Assembly: GCF_009362785.1 (NCBI RefSeq)
Contig: NZ_WHNQ01000008.1
Coordinates: 124,001 to 188,000 of the forward strand
Direction of reading: 5' to 3'
Source: Paraburkholderia atlantica
GTDB lineage: Bacteria; Pseudomonadota; Gammaproteobacteria; Burkholderiales; Burkholderiaceae
Length of the DNA: 64,000 nt
Part shown: in pieces, positions 36,344 to 44,419 of the stretch
How the letters are laid out: each line of letters starts with the position of its first letter
Numbering within the stretch: position 1 is the first letter of the stretch
The notes under the pieces: generated by a model
Databases searched by the model: none
The model's input: only the letters and a program-made list of their open reading frames with translations
Told to the model about the DNA's origin: nothing
Translations under genes and position numbers: made by a program

Positions 36344-36827
36344 ACTTATCCCGGCGATTGCACTCTGGCCGATCTTCTCGATAGCGGCCACCGTTTATTC
36401 GGGGGAGTTCGATTATAAGCAGATCCAATCGTCGGCGACGTATTTCTCCGGCCGCTCGGAAAAGGAAATTGATCGTTTGTGCAAGAGCGGAGAGCATGCG
36501 ACGAATGATGATCTAGCTCAATGCCAACACCGGGAATTTGAGCGTGCAACGGTGCGGCTGGATGACAAGCTTAAAGCTGTTACGGCGCGATTTGAGCAGG
36601 GCGATAACTTTTTAAAAACCTATGATGAGAAACCATTGGCGATGCCATATTTCGTTTCGGCGCAAGTTTCTTGGATGAAGTTTCGTGACAGTCAATGTTA
36701 TGCCGAAACATATATGATGGGCGAGGCGGCAGAGCGCGATATGTATTTTTGGGGATGTATGACCGACATTACGCAAACGCGCGTAAATGAGTTGGCTAGA
36801 TTGCTGAAGGATTGGAGTGTTCACTAA
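36327..36827 (+). CDS. LprI/DUF1311-like exported protein, candidate immunity protein
   Basis: A 166-residue protein with an N-terminal signal peptide (LIPAIALWPIFSIAATVYS). The mature part has the DUF1311/LprI layout: CKSGEHATNDDLAQCQHREFE, a helix (RLDDKLKAVTARF), then WMKFRDSQCYAE and WGCMTDITQTRVNEL, with four cysteines likely forming disulphides. LprI-type proteins inhibit lysozymes in the periplasm. Its start lies inside the lysozyme gene, so the two are translated together. The most economical reading is self-protection against that lysozyme. Confidence 0.75.
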   Translation: MTHHTKLIPAIALWPIFSIAATVYSGEFDYKQIQSSATYFSGRSEKEIDRLCKSGEHATNDDLAQCQHREFERATVRLDDKLKAVTARFEQGDNFLKTYDEKPLAMPYFVSAQVSWMKFRDSQCYAETYMMGEAAERDMYFWGCMTDITQTRVNELARLLKDWSVH

Positions 36828-36869
36828 AAAGCAGTCCCGTTTCGGCGAAGCTATTTGAAGGAATTGATA

Positions 36870-37034
36870 ATGCGCGACACTAGTATGTTTTTTCTGCTTT
36901 TCATTATGTCGCAGGCGACCTATTCTTCACAGTCCATCTATGGATGCCTCACGCAATCCACCACTACTTCCACGCATACCTCATCCCCACCCAAAACCCC
37001 CTCGGCGCCCCCGGCCCGACGAACTGCTCGTTGA
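36870..37034 (+). pseudogene. Truncated 5' end of an exported protein gene at the islet's right edge
   Basis: Behind a GAAGGAATT ribosome site an ATG at 36870 opens a signal-peptide-like sequence (MFFLLFIMSQATYSSQS), followed by IYGCLTQ. From about 36960 the frame runs antisense through the 3' end of the TonB receptor gene, becomes Pro/Thr/Ser-rich nonsense and stops at 37034. I read it as the first 30 codons of a gene cut off by the junction. It could have been another immunity protein. Confidence 0.6.
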
Positions 37035-39345
37035 CCGGATTAGCGCCGTTGAACGTATTCCCCGGCCCGGTAAAGAAGTTCTCCCCTAACGCGCCGAAGC
37101 TCGCATAGCGCTTATCGAGCAGATTCGACACCGATGCGAACACCTGCAACTGTTTCGTCACCTGATACGAGGTGTCCATATCGATCAGCAGATAACCGGA
37201 GATCTTGCCGTTCACGTCCTGGTTGTTTTCGTCGCCCTGCGCGTAGATGCTGCCGCGCCACGTCAGGTTCGTGCCGATTCGCCATTTCGAGGTCGCCGCA
37301 TAGTCGAGCCGCAGTTTGACGGTCGTCGCCGGAATGCTCGGGATGTGGTCGCCCGGACGCACGGTGATGTTGCCGTTCGCGTCGGCGCTCGAATTGCTGG
37401 GGCTGCTTTCGACCCATGTCGACTGGTAGGTCGCGTTGACGTAGCTATAGCTGCCGGTCACGGTGAGCGGACCATATTTCGTCTGCCCGGCTAGTTCGAC
37501 CCCTTGCCGTCGCGTGCGCCCGACGTTCTGAAAAAAGCCCTGCGAACTGCCCGCGCCGTTGCTGCTGATGAACTGGATGTCGTTGTCGAGCGTCGTGCTG
37601 TAAGCGGCGGCGCTCCATGTCGTGTTGCCGCCGATCCTGCCGCGCGCCCCGACTTCATAAGTCTTCGAAATGACCGGCTGCAATGGCGGATCGGAGACGA
37701 AGTCGTTCGGCAGCGAACATGGCGCGTTCGGATCGGCGCAGGCCAGCTCGATCGCGGTCGGCGAGCGCATGCCTTCGTTGTAGGTCGCGTAGGCGGTGAA
37801 GGCCGGCGTCGGATTCCAGTTGATGCCGACCGCCGGATTGAAGCGCGAGAACGTATGGTGGCCGTTGAGCTGCGGCTGCGTGCCGGATTCGTCGCCGATC
37901 GTCGCATCGGCCCAGTTGTAGCGGCCCGACAGCGTCAGCGACCACTGCGGCGTCAGCGACAGCGTGTCCGTCAGATAGATGCCGTAGTTCGTGTTGTGCG
38001 TGTTCGCGTTGGTCTGCGGTTCGAAATTGCCGATGCCGACCGTCGCGCGCGAATCGGTGAACATCGCGTCCTGCGACGACTGCGTGAAGTGCGAATTGGC
38101 GGCATCGACGGCCATGCCCGCGATGAACTGGTTCTTCATGCCGCCGAGCTTGCCGAGCAGCGTCAGTTGCAAGCTCGCACCATAGCTGTCGGTCGTCACG
38201 GTCGACTGTACGTTGGTCGCCTGCAACGTATCGACGTCGCCGTCGTCCTCGATCTCGCCGAAGTTTTCGTTGACGTTACTGCTGGTGTTCGAATTGCGAA
38301 AGTGCCGGTAATACGCGTTGCCGCTCAGCTCGACGTTGTCGTTGAAGTAGTGATCGCCCGACAGCGTCAGGTAGCCGACGCTATTCTGATTCCGGTCGGG
38401 ATACGTGTACGGTTGTTTGGGGTTGTTGAGAAACGAGCGCGGAATGGTTTGCACGCCGTGCAGATCGTTGTCCGCGCCACCCGCCGACAACGACAGCGTG
38501 GTATCAGCGTCGGTATAGCGCAGCTTGCCGAACGCCTGACGGATGCGGCTTTCGTTCTGCTCGGCCCAGCCGTTGTCGTTCGCGGCGTTGGCGGTGAAGT
38601 AGTAGTCGAGGTTCTGGCCGATCGTGCCGCCCTGTTCGATCTGCGCGGCCTTGCGTCCCCACGAGCCGCCCTGTATTTCTGCCTCGCCGACCGGGTTGTC
38701 CTTGCCGTTCTTCGTCGTGATCGCCAGCGCGCCGCCGAGCGTGTTGAAGCCGAAGGTCGGATTGGAGCCGGGAATCAACTGCATCGTGTCGATCGCCTGT
38801 TGCGGTATCAGGTCCCAGTTCACGACGTCGCCGAACGGCTCGTTCACGCGCACGCCGTCGACGAATACCGACAGGCCCTGCGGCGTGCCCAGCAGCGGTG
38901 ATGCGGTGAAGCCGCGATAGAACAGGTTCATCTGATACGGATTGCCCTGCGCGTCGGAGATCGTGACGCTAGGCAGATTCGCCGCGAGGAAATCGGTAAG
39001 CGTCTGGCGCCCCTGCCGTTGGATATCGGCCGCGTGTACGGTCTGCACGTTGGCCGGCACCTGCGTGAGCGGCGTGCCGATGCCGAGCAATGGCGTGGTA
39101 CCCACGACGACGATCGGCGCGAGTGTCGTAATGGGTGTCGTGTTGCTGTTGGCGTTGTCGTCGGGCGCCCTGGAAGGGGCAGCGGAAGACGCCGAAGCCG
39201 GCGCCGACGCCGCGACCGGCGGCTCGGCTTGCGCCTGCGCCCACACGCTCGTGGACAATCCGGCGAGCGCCCCGCCGACGCAGAAGGTGATGCCGGCGCG
39301 CCGCTGAAGCCGGCGTTTGCGGCGTGCTTGAGATCGCATGCTCAT
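36964..39345 (-). CDS. TonB-dependent outer-membrane receptor
   Basis: A 793-residue receptor. It has a signal sequence ending in VWAQA, a plug domain (VPANVQTVHAADIQRQGRQTLTDFLAANLPSV, then GLSVFVDGVRVNEPFGDVVNWDLIP) and a 22-strand barrel ending in the classical aromatic C-terminus (GMRYAWK). Two Cys in ACADPNAPC may form a loop disulphide. The substrate is not evident. It lacks the FRAP/NPNL haem signature. Its position with a private TonB set, a PQQ-associated propeller and pqq genes suggests PQQ or a metal chelate used by quinoproteins. The start is ATG 39345 with AGGAG nine bases upstream; two GGGA-N5-TCCC sites lie about 100 and 120 bp upstream. Confidence 0.9.
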   Translation of the reverse strand: MSMRSQARRKRRLQRRAGITFCVGGALAGLSTSVWAQAQAEPPVAASAPASASSAAPSRAPDDNANSNTTPITTLAPIVVVGTTPLLGIGTPLTQVPANVQTVHAADIQRQGRQTLTDFLAANLPSVTISDAQGNPYQMNLFYRGFTASPLLGTPQGLSVFVDGVRVNEPFGDVVNWDLIPQQAIDTMQLIPGSNPTFGFNTLGGALAITTKNGKDNPVGEAEIQGGSWGRKAAQIEQGGTIGQNLDYYFTANAANDNGWAEQNESRIRQAFGKLRYTDADTTLSLSAGGADNDLHGVQTIPRSFLNNPKQPYTYPDRNQNSVGYLTLSGDHYFNDNVELSGNAYYRHFRNSNTSSNVNENFGEIEDDGDVDTLQATNVQSTVTTDSYGASLQLTLLGKLGGMKNQFIAGMAVDAANSHFTQSSQDAMFTDSRATVGIGNFEPQTNANTHNTNYGIYLTDTLSLTPQWSLTLSGRYNWADATIGDESGTQPQLNGHHTFSRFNPAVGINWNPTPAFTAYATYNEGMRSPTAIELACADPNAPCSLPNDFVSDPPLQPVISKTYEVGARGRIGGNTTWSAAAYSTTLDNDIQFISSNGAGSSQGFFQNVGRTRRQGVELAGQTKYGPLTVTGSYSYVNATYQSTWVESSPSNSSADANGNITVRPGDHIPSIPATTVKLRLDYAATSKWRIGTNLTWRGSIYAQGDENNQDVNGKISGYLLIDMDTSYQVTKQLQVFASVSNLLDKRYASFGALGENFFTGPGNTFNGANPVNEQFVGPGAPRGFWVGMRYAWK

Positions 39346-39524
39346 CGTTGTTGTCTCCTGCCGGCTTGTTATGCGCGCGCGTCGCGCGTTGTTCGACGTT
39401 GGTGTAAAGCTTCGCATGCGCGTCTGTAAGCCGTGCGGGAGCTTTTCCCGATCTGCCTGGGAAGCGTTCCCAAACTCGCGCAAAACCCGCTGCGCGTGCT
39501 GGCGCTGAGTAGAATGCAAGCGTC
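39346..39524. promoter_or_regulatory. Divergent promoter region with two tandem GGGA-N5-TCCC operators
   Basis: Between the receptor (minus) and the sensor kinase (plus) lie CGGGA-GCTTT-TCCCG at 39436-39450 and TGGGA-AGCGT-TCCCA at 39458-39472. Their centres are 22 bp apart, two helical turns, so dimers on both would face the same side. The distances to the two genes (98/120 bp and 82/60 bp) mirror those of the site at 33718. Confidence 0.6.
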
Positions 39525-40523
39525 ATGTCAAGCGAACCGATCCATTCCTCCTCTGCTGTTCGCCCACCGCCATCGTCACCGATATGGCGCGACCTCGGCT
39601 GGGTCGTCGCCGTGACCGCGCTAGCTGCGGCGCTCGGCGCCGCCTTCGATCTGAGCGAGAAAATCTATCGGTCCACGCGCGGCGCGGAGCGCTTCCAGCT
39701 CGACGAGTTGCCGGGCACGCTGTTCGTGCTGTCCATCGCGCTCGCGTGGTTCGCATGGCGACGCTATAGCGATGCGCGCCGCGAAGCGCGCCATCGCCGC
39801 ATGCTCGAGGAACAGGCCGAACAGCTGCTCGCCGACAACCGGCGCCTCGCCAGTCAGGCGCTGCAGGCGCAGGAACTCGAGCGCCGCCATATGGCGCGCG
39901 AGCTGCACGACGAGCTGGGTCAATACCTGAACGCGATGTCGCTCGATGCGGCGCGCATCCGCGATCTATCGGGCGAGCGCGAGCCGGAGGTTCATCGCAT
40001 CGCGCTCGGGCTGATACAGAGCGCGGCGCATGTGTATCGCGAGATCGGCGGCATGATTCGCCGCCTGCGGCCGATCGGTCTCGACGAGTTCGGCTTGCCG
40101 ACCGCGCTCGAACATTGCGTCGACGGCTGGCGCGAGCGCTTGCCCGAGGCGTCGTTCTCGGTCACGATCGAAGGGGATTTCAGCGGCCTCAGCGATGCGC
40201 TGACGATCACGCTATATCGGCTCGTGCAGGAAGGACTGACGAACGTGTCGAAGTTCGCGCGCCGCTCGCGTGTCGAACTGTTCATGGTGCGTGCGCCGCG
40301 CGAACACGACGGCACGCAGATCGACGAGATCGTCGTCACGATGGCCGACGACGGCCCCGGCACCGATCTGACCGGGCCGCGCAGCGGACTCGGGCTGATC
40401 GGCATGCGCGAGCGTGTCGAGGCGCTCGGCGGCGAGTTTCACGTCGCGAGCGAGCCGCAGCGCGGTTTTCTGTTCTGCGCGCGCGTATCCGCTCACGCGG
40501 GGCTGGCCGAGCCCGTGAACTGA
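39525..40523 (+). CDS. NarL-family sensor histidine kinase (HisKA_3)
   Basis: A 332-residue membrane sensor. Two hydrophobic segments (about residues 24-42 and 62-76) flank a very short periplasmic loop of about 20 residues. A coiled linker leads into the HisKA_3 domain with the phosphoacceptor in ERRHMARELHDELGQYL, followed by an ATPase domain (LVQEGLTNVSKFA; ADDGPGTDL; GLGLIGMRERVEALGG). Its 3' end overlaps the regulator gene by 31 nt, tail to tail. Similar kinase/NarL-regulator pairs (FlhSR, ExaDE, PedS2R2) control quinoprotein systems in other proteobacteria. Here the kinase is divergent from the TonB receptor and probably senses the same signal. Confidence 0.92.
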   Translation: MSSEPIHSSSAVRPPPSSPIWRDLGWVVAVTALAAALGAAFDLSEKIYRSTRGAERFQLDELPGTLFVLSIALAWFAWRRYSDARREARHRRMLEEQAEQLLADNRRLASQALQAQELERRHMARELHDELGQYLNAMSLDAARIRDLSGEREPEVHRIALGLIQSAAHVYREIGGMIRRLRPIGLDEFGLPTALEHCVDGWRERLPEASFSVTIEGDFSGLSDALTITLYRLVQEGLTNVSKFARRSRVELFMVRAPREHDGTQIDEIVVTMADDGPGTDLTGPRSGLGLIGMRERVEALGGEFHVASEPQRGFLFCARVSAHAGLAEPVN

Positions 40524-41155
40524 AGTCCGAGGCGGCTTGCCATCTGCGCGAGCTGCACGCCGTTGTCGGCACCGAACTTCTGCCGGATCACCGATTGATG
40601 GTTCGCCACCGTCTTCTGACTCAAGCCGAGCTTTTCGGCGATGCTCGGCAGCGTATAGCCCTGCACGAGCAGCCGCAGCACCTCGAACTCGCGCGCGGAC
40701 AACTGACGTCCCGGCGGCCCTTCATTGAACGCGGTGCGCAGTGCGAGCGCCTGCGAGATGTCCGGACTTAGATAACCAGCACGCCGGGCAATCGAGCGCA
40801 CCGCTTCGACCAGCACATCGGGCGCGCTCGCCTTGGTCACGTAGCCGAGCGCGCCTGCGTCGAGCGCGCGCCGCACGAAAATCGATTCCTCGTGCACGCT
40901 GAAGATCAGCACGCGCGCATCCGGCTCGCGCGCGAGCATGCGCCGCATCGCTTCGATGCCGCTCGCGCCGGGCAGCGACACGTCCATCACGACCACATCG
41001 GGCCGCAGCGCGCAAAAGCGCTGGTAGGCCTGCGCGGCGTCGGCCGCTTCGCCGCACACCTCGACGTCTTCGTTCAGTTCGAGCAGACGCCGGTAGCCTT
41101 CGCGCACGACCGCATGATCGTCGACGAGCAGAACCGAGATGGTGTCGGCACTCAT
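40493..41155 (-). CDS. NarL/LuxR-type response regulator
   Basis: A 220-residue regulator. The receiver carries LLVDDHAVVREGYRR, the phosphoacceptor in VVMDVSLPG and the conserved Lys in GYVTKASAP. The C-terminal LuxR HTH is LSAREFEVLRLLVQGYTLPSIAEKLGLS (in two parts) with KTVANHQSVI. The ATG overlaps the pqqE stop, so it is the last gene of the pqq operon, while its kinase is encoded on the other strand. It is the likeliest protein to bind the GGGA-N5-TCCC sites; that is inference. Confidence 0.92.
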   Translation of the reverse strand: MSADTISVLLVDDHAVVREGYRRLLELNEDVEVCGEAADAAQAYQRFCALRPDVVVMDVSLPGASGIEAMRRMLAREPDARVLIFSVHEESIFVRRALDAGALGYVTKASAPDVLVEAVRSIARRAGYLSPDISQALALRTAFNEGPPGRQLSAREFEVLRLLVQGYTLPSIAEKLGLSQKTVANHQSVIRQKFGADNGVQLAQMASRLGLQFTGSASPA

Positions 41156-42390
41156 GATTGGGCTCCGGGTGATGCTCGATTGTCGCCGGCGGCGTCGGGC
41201 TCGCGGGCAGCCGCCGCGAGCTTGCGCGAGTTGGCGTCGTTGCGGAACAGGATCGGCTGTTCGCGGGCCGCTACTGTCGCCTCGGTTTGCGACGCCGCTT
41301 GCCGCACGATCTTGACCACGTTCTCGTGAAACGGCGACTTGTCGCAGACGGGGTCGGCGTTGGCCGCGTCGCCGGTCAGCAGAAAGGCCTGGCAGCGGCA
41401 GCCGCCGAGGTCGTGTTCCTTTTCGTCGCAGCTGCGGCACGGCTCCTTCATCCATTGCAAACCGCGAAAGCGGTTGAACGCGTCGCTCTCGTACCAGATC
41501 TCGCGCAACGGCATGTCCTTCACGTTCGGCAGCGTCAGGCCGGGCAAGCCGCGCGCCGCGTGACACGGCAGCGCGGCGCCGTCGGGCGCGACGCCGAGGA
41601 ACACTGCGCCCCAGCCGTTCATGCAGCGCTTGGGGCGCCGCTCGAAGTAGTCGGGCACGACGAAGAAGATCTTGCAGCGCTCGCCATGAGTCTGGCGATA
41701 GCGCGCGACCACCGCTTCGGCTTCTTCGAGCTGCTCGCGCGTCGGCATCAGTTGCGCCTGGTTCTCGCGCGCCCAGCCGTAGTATTGCGTGTTGGCCAGC
41801 TCGAGATATTCGGCGCCGAGAGCCAGTGCCATCTCGATGATCTTGTCGACGTGCGGCAGGTTGTAGCGATGCAGCACGCAGTTCATCACCATCGGAAAGC
41901 CGTGCCGTTTCAGCGCGGCGGCGACGCGCTGTTTCAGCTCGAATGTGCGCGTGCTGCTCAGGAAGTCGTTCAGCTGCTGCGTCGAGTCCTGGAAAGACAA
42001 CTGGATGTGATCGAGCCCGGCGGCCTTCAGGTCGCCGAGGCGTTGATCGGTGAGACCGACGCCCGACGTGATCAGGTTCGTGTAAAAACCGAGCCTGTGC
42101 GCTTCTTCGACCAGCACTTCGACGTCGTCGCGCACCAGCGGCTCGCCGCCCGAAAAGCCGAGTTGCACCGCGCCGAGCGCGCGCGCCTCGCGCAGCACGT
42201 CGAGCCATTGGCCGGTGGTCAGTTCGCGGTTGTGATCGGTGTAGTCGAGCGGGTTATAGCAGAACGCGCAATGCAGCGGACAGCGATAGGTCAGCTCCGC
42301 GAGCAGCCACAGCGGCGGCGGCACCGCGGCGGCCGTGCTGCTTTGCGGTTGCGCGCCGGATTGAGAGCCTGGTTGAGAAAGATCAGTCAT
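41152..42390 (-). CDS. pqqE: PqqE radical SAM enzyme
   Basis: A 412-residue radical-SAM/SPASM protein that forms the carbon-carbon bond between the Glu and Tyr side chains of PqqA, the first step of PQQ synthesis. The SAM cluster ligands are C37, C41 and C44 (CPLHCAFC); the SPASM cysteines are seen in RCMNGWG, LPCHAARG and CRSCDEKEHDLGGCRCQAF. I start it at ATG 42390, 4 nt after pqqD. The N-terminal 23 residues are a low-complexity Ser/Gln/Ala extension and the C-terminal 45 residues are also longer than the core family. Confidence 0.96.
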   Translation of the reverse strand: MTDLSQPGSQSGAQPQSSTAAAVPPPLWLLAELTYRCPLHCAFCYNPLDYTDHNRELTTGQWLDVLREARALGAVQLGFSGGEPLVRDDVEVLVEEAHRLGFYTNLITSGVGLTDQRLGDLKAAGLDHIQLSFQDSTQQLNDFLSSTRTFELKQRVAAALKRHGFPMVMNCVLHRYNLPHVDKIIEMALALGAEYLELANTQYYGWARENQAQLMPTREQLEEAEAVVARYRQTHGERCKIFFVVPDYFERRPKRCMNGWGAVFLGVAPDGAALPCHAARGLPGLTLPNVKDMPLREIWYESDAFNRFRGLQWMKEPCRSCDEKEHDLGGCRCQAFLLTGDAANADPVCDKSPFHENVVKIVRQAASQTEATVAAREQPILFRNDANSRKLAAAAREPDAAGDNRASPGAQS

Positions 42391-42394
42391 TGCG

Positions 42395-42673
42395 CTACTC
42401 CAGCCAGCCGCGCCCATGCGCGTCGGCGATGAAGGCCCGCACCTCGTTGCCGATGCCGGTCGCGTTGAACGCCTGTTCCAGTTCGGCGATCAGCGTATCG
42501 ATGTCGCGTGTGCCGTCGCAGCGCTTGAGGATTTCTCCCGCGCTTTGGTTGAGCTTCACCATGCCCTCCGGGTACAGCAGCACGTGCGCGTTCTGCGCGG
42601 GCTCCCATTGCAGGCGGAATGGCTTCGCGATTGCGAGCGGCGTGGCGGGTTGGACGCGGGTCGTGTCGTTCAT
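42395..42673 (-). CDS. pqqD: PqqD peptide chaperone
   Basis: A 92-residue RRE-type protein that binds PqqA and presents it to PqqE. The family features [27 protein letters not shown] (in two halves) and the Glu/Leu-rich helix are present. The ATG overlaps the pqqC stop (ATGA). Confidence 0.95.
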   Translation of the reverse strand: MNDTTRVQPATPLAIAKPFRLQWEPAQNAHVLLYPEGMVKLNQSAGEILKRCDGTRDIDTLIAELEQAFNATGIGNEVRAFIADAHGRGWLE

Positions 42674-43458
42674 TGCGGAAACGCCTTCTCGATCGAGTCG
42701 AGCATGGTCCACAGAATGTCGAGCTTGAATTGCAGGATTTCGAGCGCCCGTTCCTGCTGATCGCGTCGCGTGAAATGCGCGAGCGTGACTTCGAGTCCGT
42801 GCTGCACGTCGCGCTGCGCTAGCGAAATGCGCGAACGGAAGTACGCGAGACCCTCGGGTTCGATCCACGGATAGTGCTCGGGCCAGCTCGCGAGCCGGTC
42901 GCGATGCACCTGCGGCGCGAACATCTCGGTCAGCGACGAGCACACGGCTTCCTGCCACGGCGCACGGCGCGCGAAATTTACATAGGCATCGACGGCGAAG
43001 CGCACCCCGGGCGTCACGTGTTCGAGCGACCACAATTCGTCGCGCGTGAGGCCGACCGCATCCGCGAGACGCGCCCAGGTTTCGATGCCGCCTTCCGAGC
43101 CCTCGTAGCCGTCGTGATCGAGAATGCGCAACACCCAGCGGCGGCGCGTCGCGCGGTCCGGACAGTTCGACAGCACAGCCGCATCCTTCAGCGGAATGTT
43201 GATCTGATAGTAGAAGCGGTTCGCGACCCAGCCGCGGATCTGCTCGCGCGAGCAGCCGCCGCTATTCATCTTCACGTTGAACGGATGGTGGATGTGATAC
43301 GCGGTGCCCTTCGCGCGCAACTGCGCCTCGAATTCCTCACGGCTCCAGGCGGGCCGGTCGATGACCCGAGTGCCCGTCGCACTTGCTTCGCGTGTTGGTG
43401 TCGTGTCCTCAATGTCTTTCGCGTTCATGCCGTCCGTCTCCGTTTTATCGTCGTTCAC
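42670..43458 (-). CDS. pqqC: PqqC pyrroloquinoline-quinone synthase
   Basis: A 262-residue cofactorless oxidase that carries out the last ring closure and eight-electron oxidation to PQQ. Active-site segments are visible: [43 protein letters not shown] and [16 protein letters not shown]. The first 25 residues are variable; an internal ATG ten codons later is an alternative start. pqqB ends 46 nt upstream. Confidence 0.96.
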   Translation of the reverse strand: MNDDKTETDGMNAKDIEDTTPTREASATGTRVIDRPAWSREEFEAQLRAKGTAYHIHHPFNVKMNSGGCSREQIRGWVANRFYYQINIPLKDAAVLSNCPDRATRRRWVLRILDHDGYEGSEGGIETWARLADAVGLTRDELWSLEHVTPGVRFAVDAYVNFARRAPWQEAVCSSLTEMFAPQVHRDRLASWPEHYPWIEPEGLAYFRSRISLAQRDVQHGLEVTLAHFTRRDQQERALEILQFKLDILWTMLDSIEKAFPQ

Positions 43459-43504
43459 AGCCGCGCCTCGCTACCTCATCTCTCCGCACTCTTTACTGCG
43501 CACT

Positions 43505-44419
43505 TCAAAGCTCGAAGCTCATTCCGTCGTACGCGACCTCGATTCCATGCTCGCCTAGCATGCGCCGCTCGGGGCCGTCTTCGATCAGGATCGGATTCGT
43601 GTTGTTGATATGGATCAGCACTTTGCGCTTCGCGTCGAGCGAGTCGAGCGTTTCAATCATGCCGCCCGCGCCGCTCTGCGGCAGATGGCCCATATCCGCC
43701 GAGGTCTTCTTCGACAGGCCGAGGCGGATCATTTCGTCGCCGGTCCACAGCGTGCCGTCGACGAGCAGCAGATCGGCCTCGCGCATCGCCGCCAGCACGT
43801 GCGGCTCGATCGCGCCGAGCCCCGGCGCGTAGAACACGCGCTGGCCCGATTGCAGGTTCGTCAGCACGAGCCCGATGTTGTCGCCGCGCTCCGGCGCCTC
43901 GCGATGCGGCGAGTACGGCGGAGCCTTGCTCGATAGCGGCAGCGCGTCGATGCGGATGCCGGGCAGCGCGTCGACGACGAGCGGCGCGCCGTCGAGCGCG
44001 ATACGGCGATGCTCGACACCGCAGTAGTGCGACAGGATCGGCGCGACCGGAAAGCCGGAGCGCAGGTCTTGCCAGACTGCATCGGTTGCGTACAGCGGCA
44101 GCGGCGTGTCGCGTTCTCGCAGCATCAGAAGGCCGGTCACGTGGTCGATCTGCGCGTCGATCACGAGCACTGCGGCGATGCCGCTGTCGCGCGCGCGCCG
44201 TGCCGGCTGAAGCTCGGGATGCGCGGCGATCTGCGCGAGCAGATCGGGCGACGCATTGACGAGCAGCCAGTCCTCGCCGTTCGCGCTGACCGCGATCGAC
44301 GACTGCGTGCGGCGCGTCGCCTTCACCGTGCCGCGCCGCACGCCGTCGCAATTGCGGCAATTGCAGTTCCACTGCGGAAAGCCGCCGCCCGCCGACGAGC
44401 CGAGTACCTTGATCTTCAT
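43505..44419 (-). CDS. pqqB: PqqB metallo-hydrolase-fold oxygenase
   Basis: A 304-residue metallo-beta-lactamase-fold protein that hydroxylates the tyrosine-derived part of the PQQ precursor. It opens with the family-specific MKIKVLGSSAGGGFPQWNC and has CNCRNCDGVR, DAQIDHVTGLLMLRE, HINNTNPIL. The four Cys near the start likely bind zinc. The ATG overlaps the hydrolase stop upstream. Confidence 0.95.
   Translation of the reverse strand: MKIKVLGSSAGGGFPQWNCNCRNCDGVRRGTVKATRRTQSSIAVSANGEDWLLVNASPDLLAQIAAHPELQPARRARDSGIAAVLVIDAQIDHVTGLLMLRERDTPLPLYATDAVWQDLRSGFPVAPILSHYCGVEHRRIALDGAPLVVDALPGIRIDALPLSSKAPPYSPHREAPERGDNIGLVLTNLQSGQRVFYAPGLGAIEPHVLAAMREADLLLVDGTLWTGDEMIRLGLSKKTSADMGHLPQSGAGGMIETLDSLDAKRKVLIHINNTNPILIEDGPERRMLGEHGIEVAYDGMSFEL

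Larger units (their letters stand above)
35090..36963 (+). mobile_element. AT-richer horizontally acquired islet carrying a lysozyme/immunity cassette
   Basis: This 1.9-kb block separates the beta-propeller gene from the TonB receptor, two convergent genes that would otherwise be neighbours. It carries three intact plus-strand genes and one truncated gene. Codon use and GC content differ visibly from the flanks (47% in one counted line against about 63% in core genes). No integrase, transposase or flanking repeat is seen, so the mechanism of entry is unknown; recombination at the terminator is possible. Confidence 0.65.

Noticed and set aside
36964..39345. TonB receptor as a haem or siderophore receptor with the nearby TonB set as a haem locus
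   Set aside because: No haem-receptor signature, no haem-degrading, haem-storage or ABC importer genes are near. The neighbours are PQQ-related.
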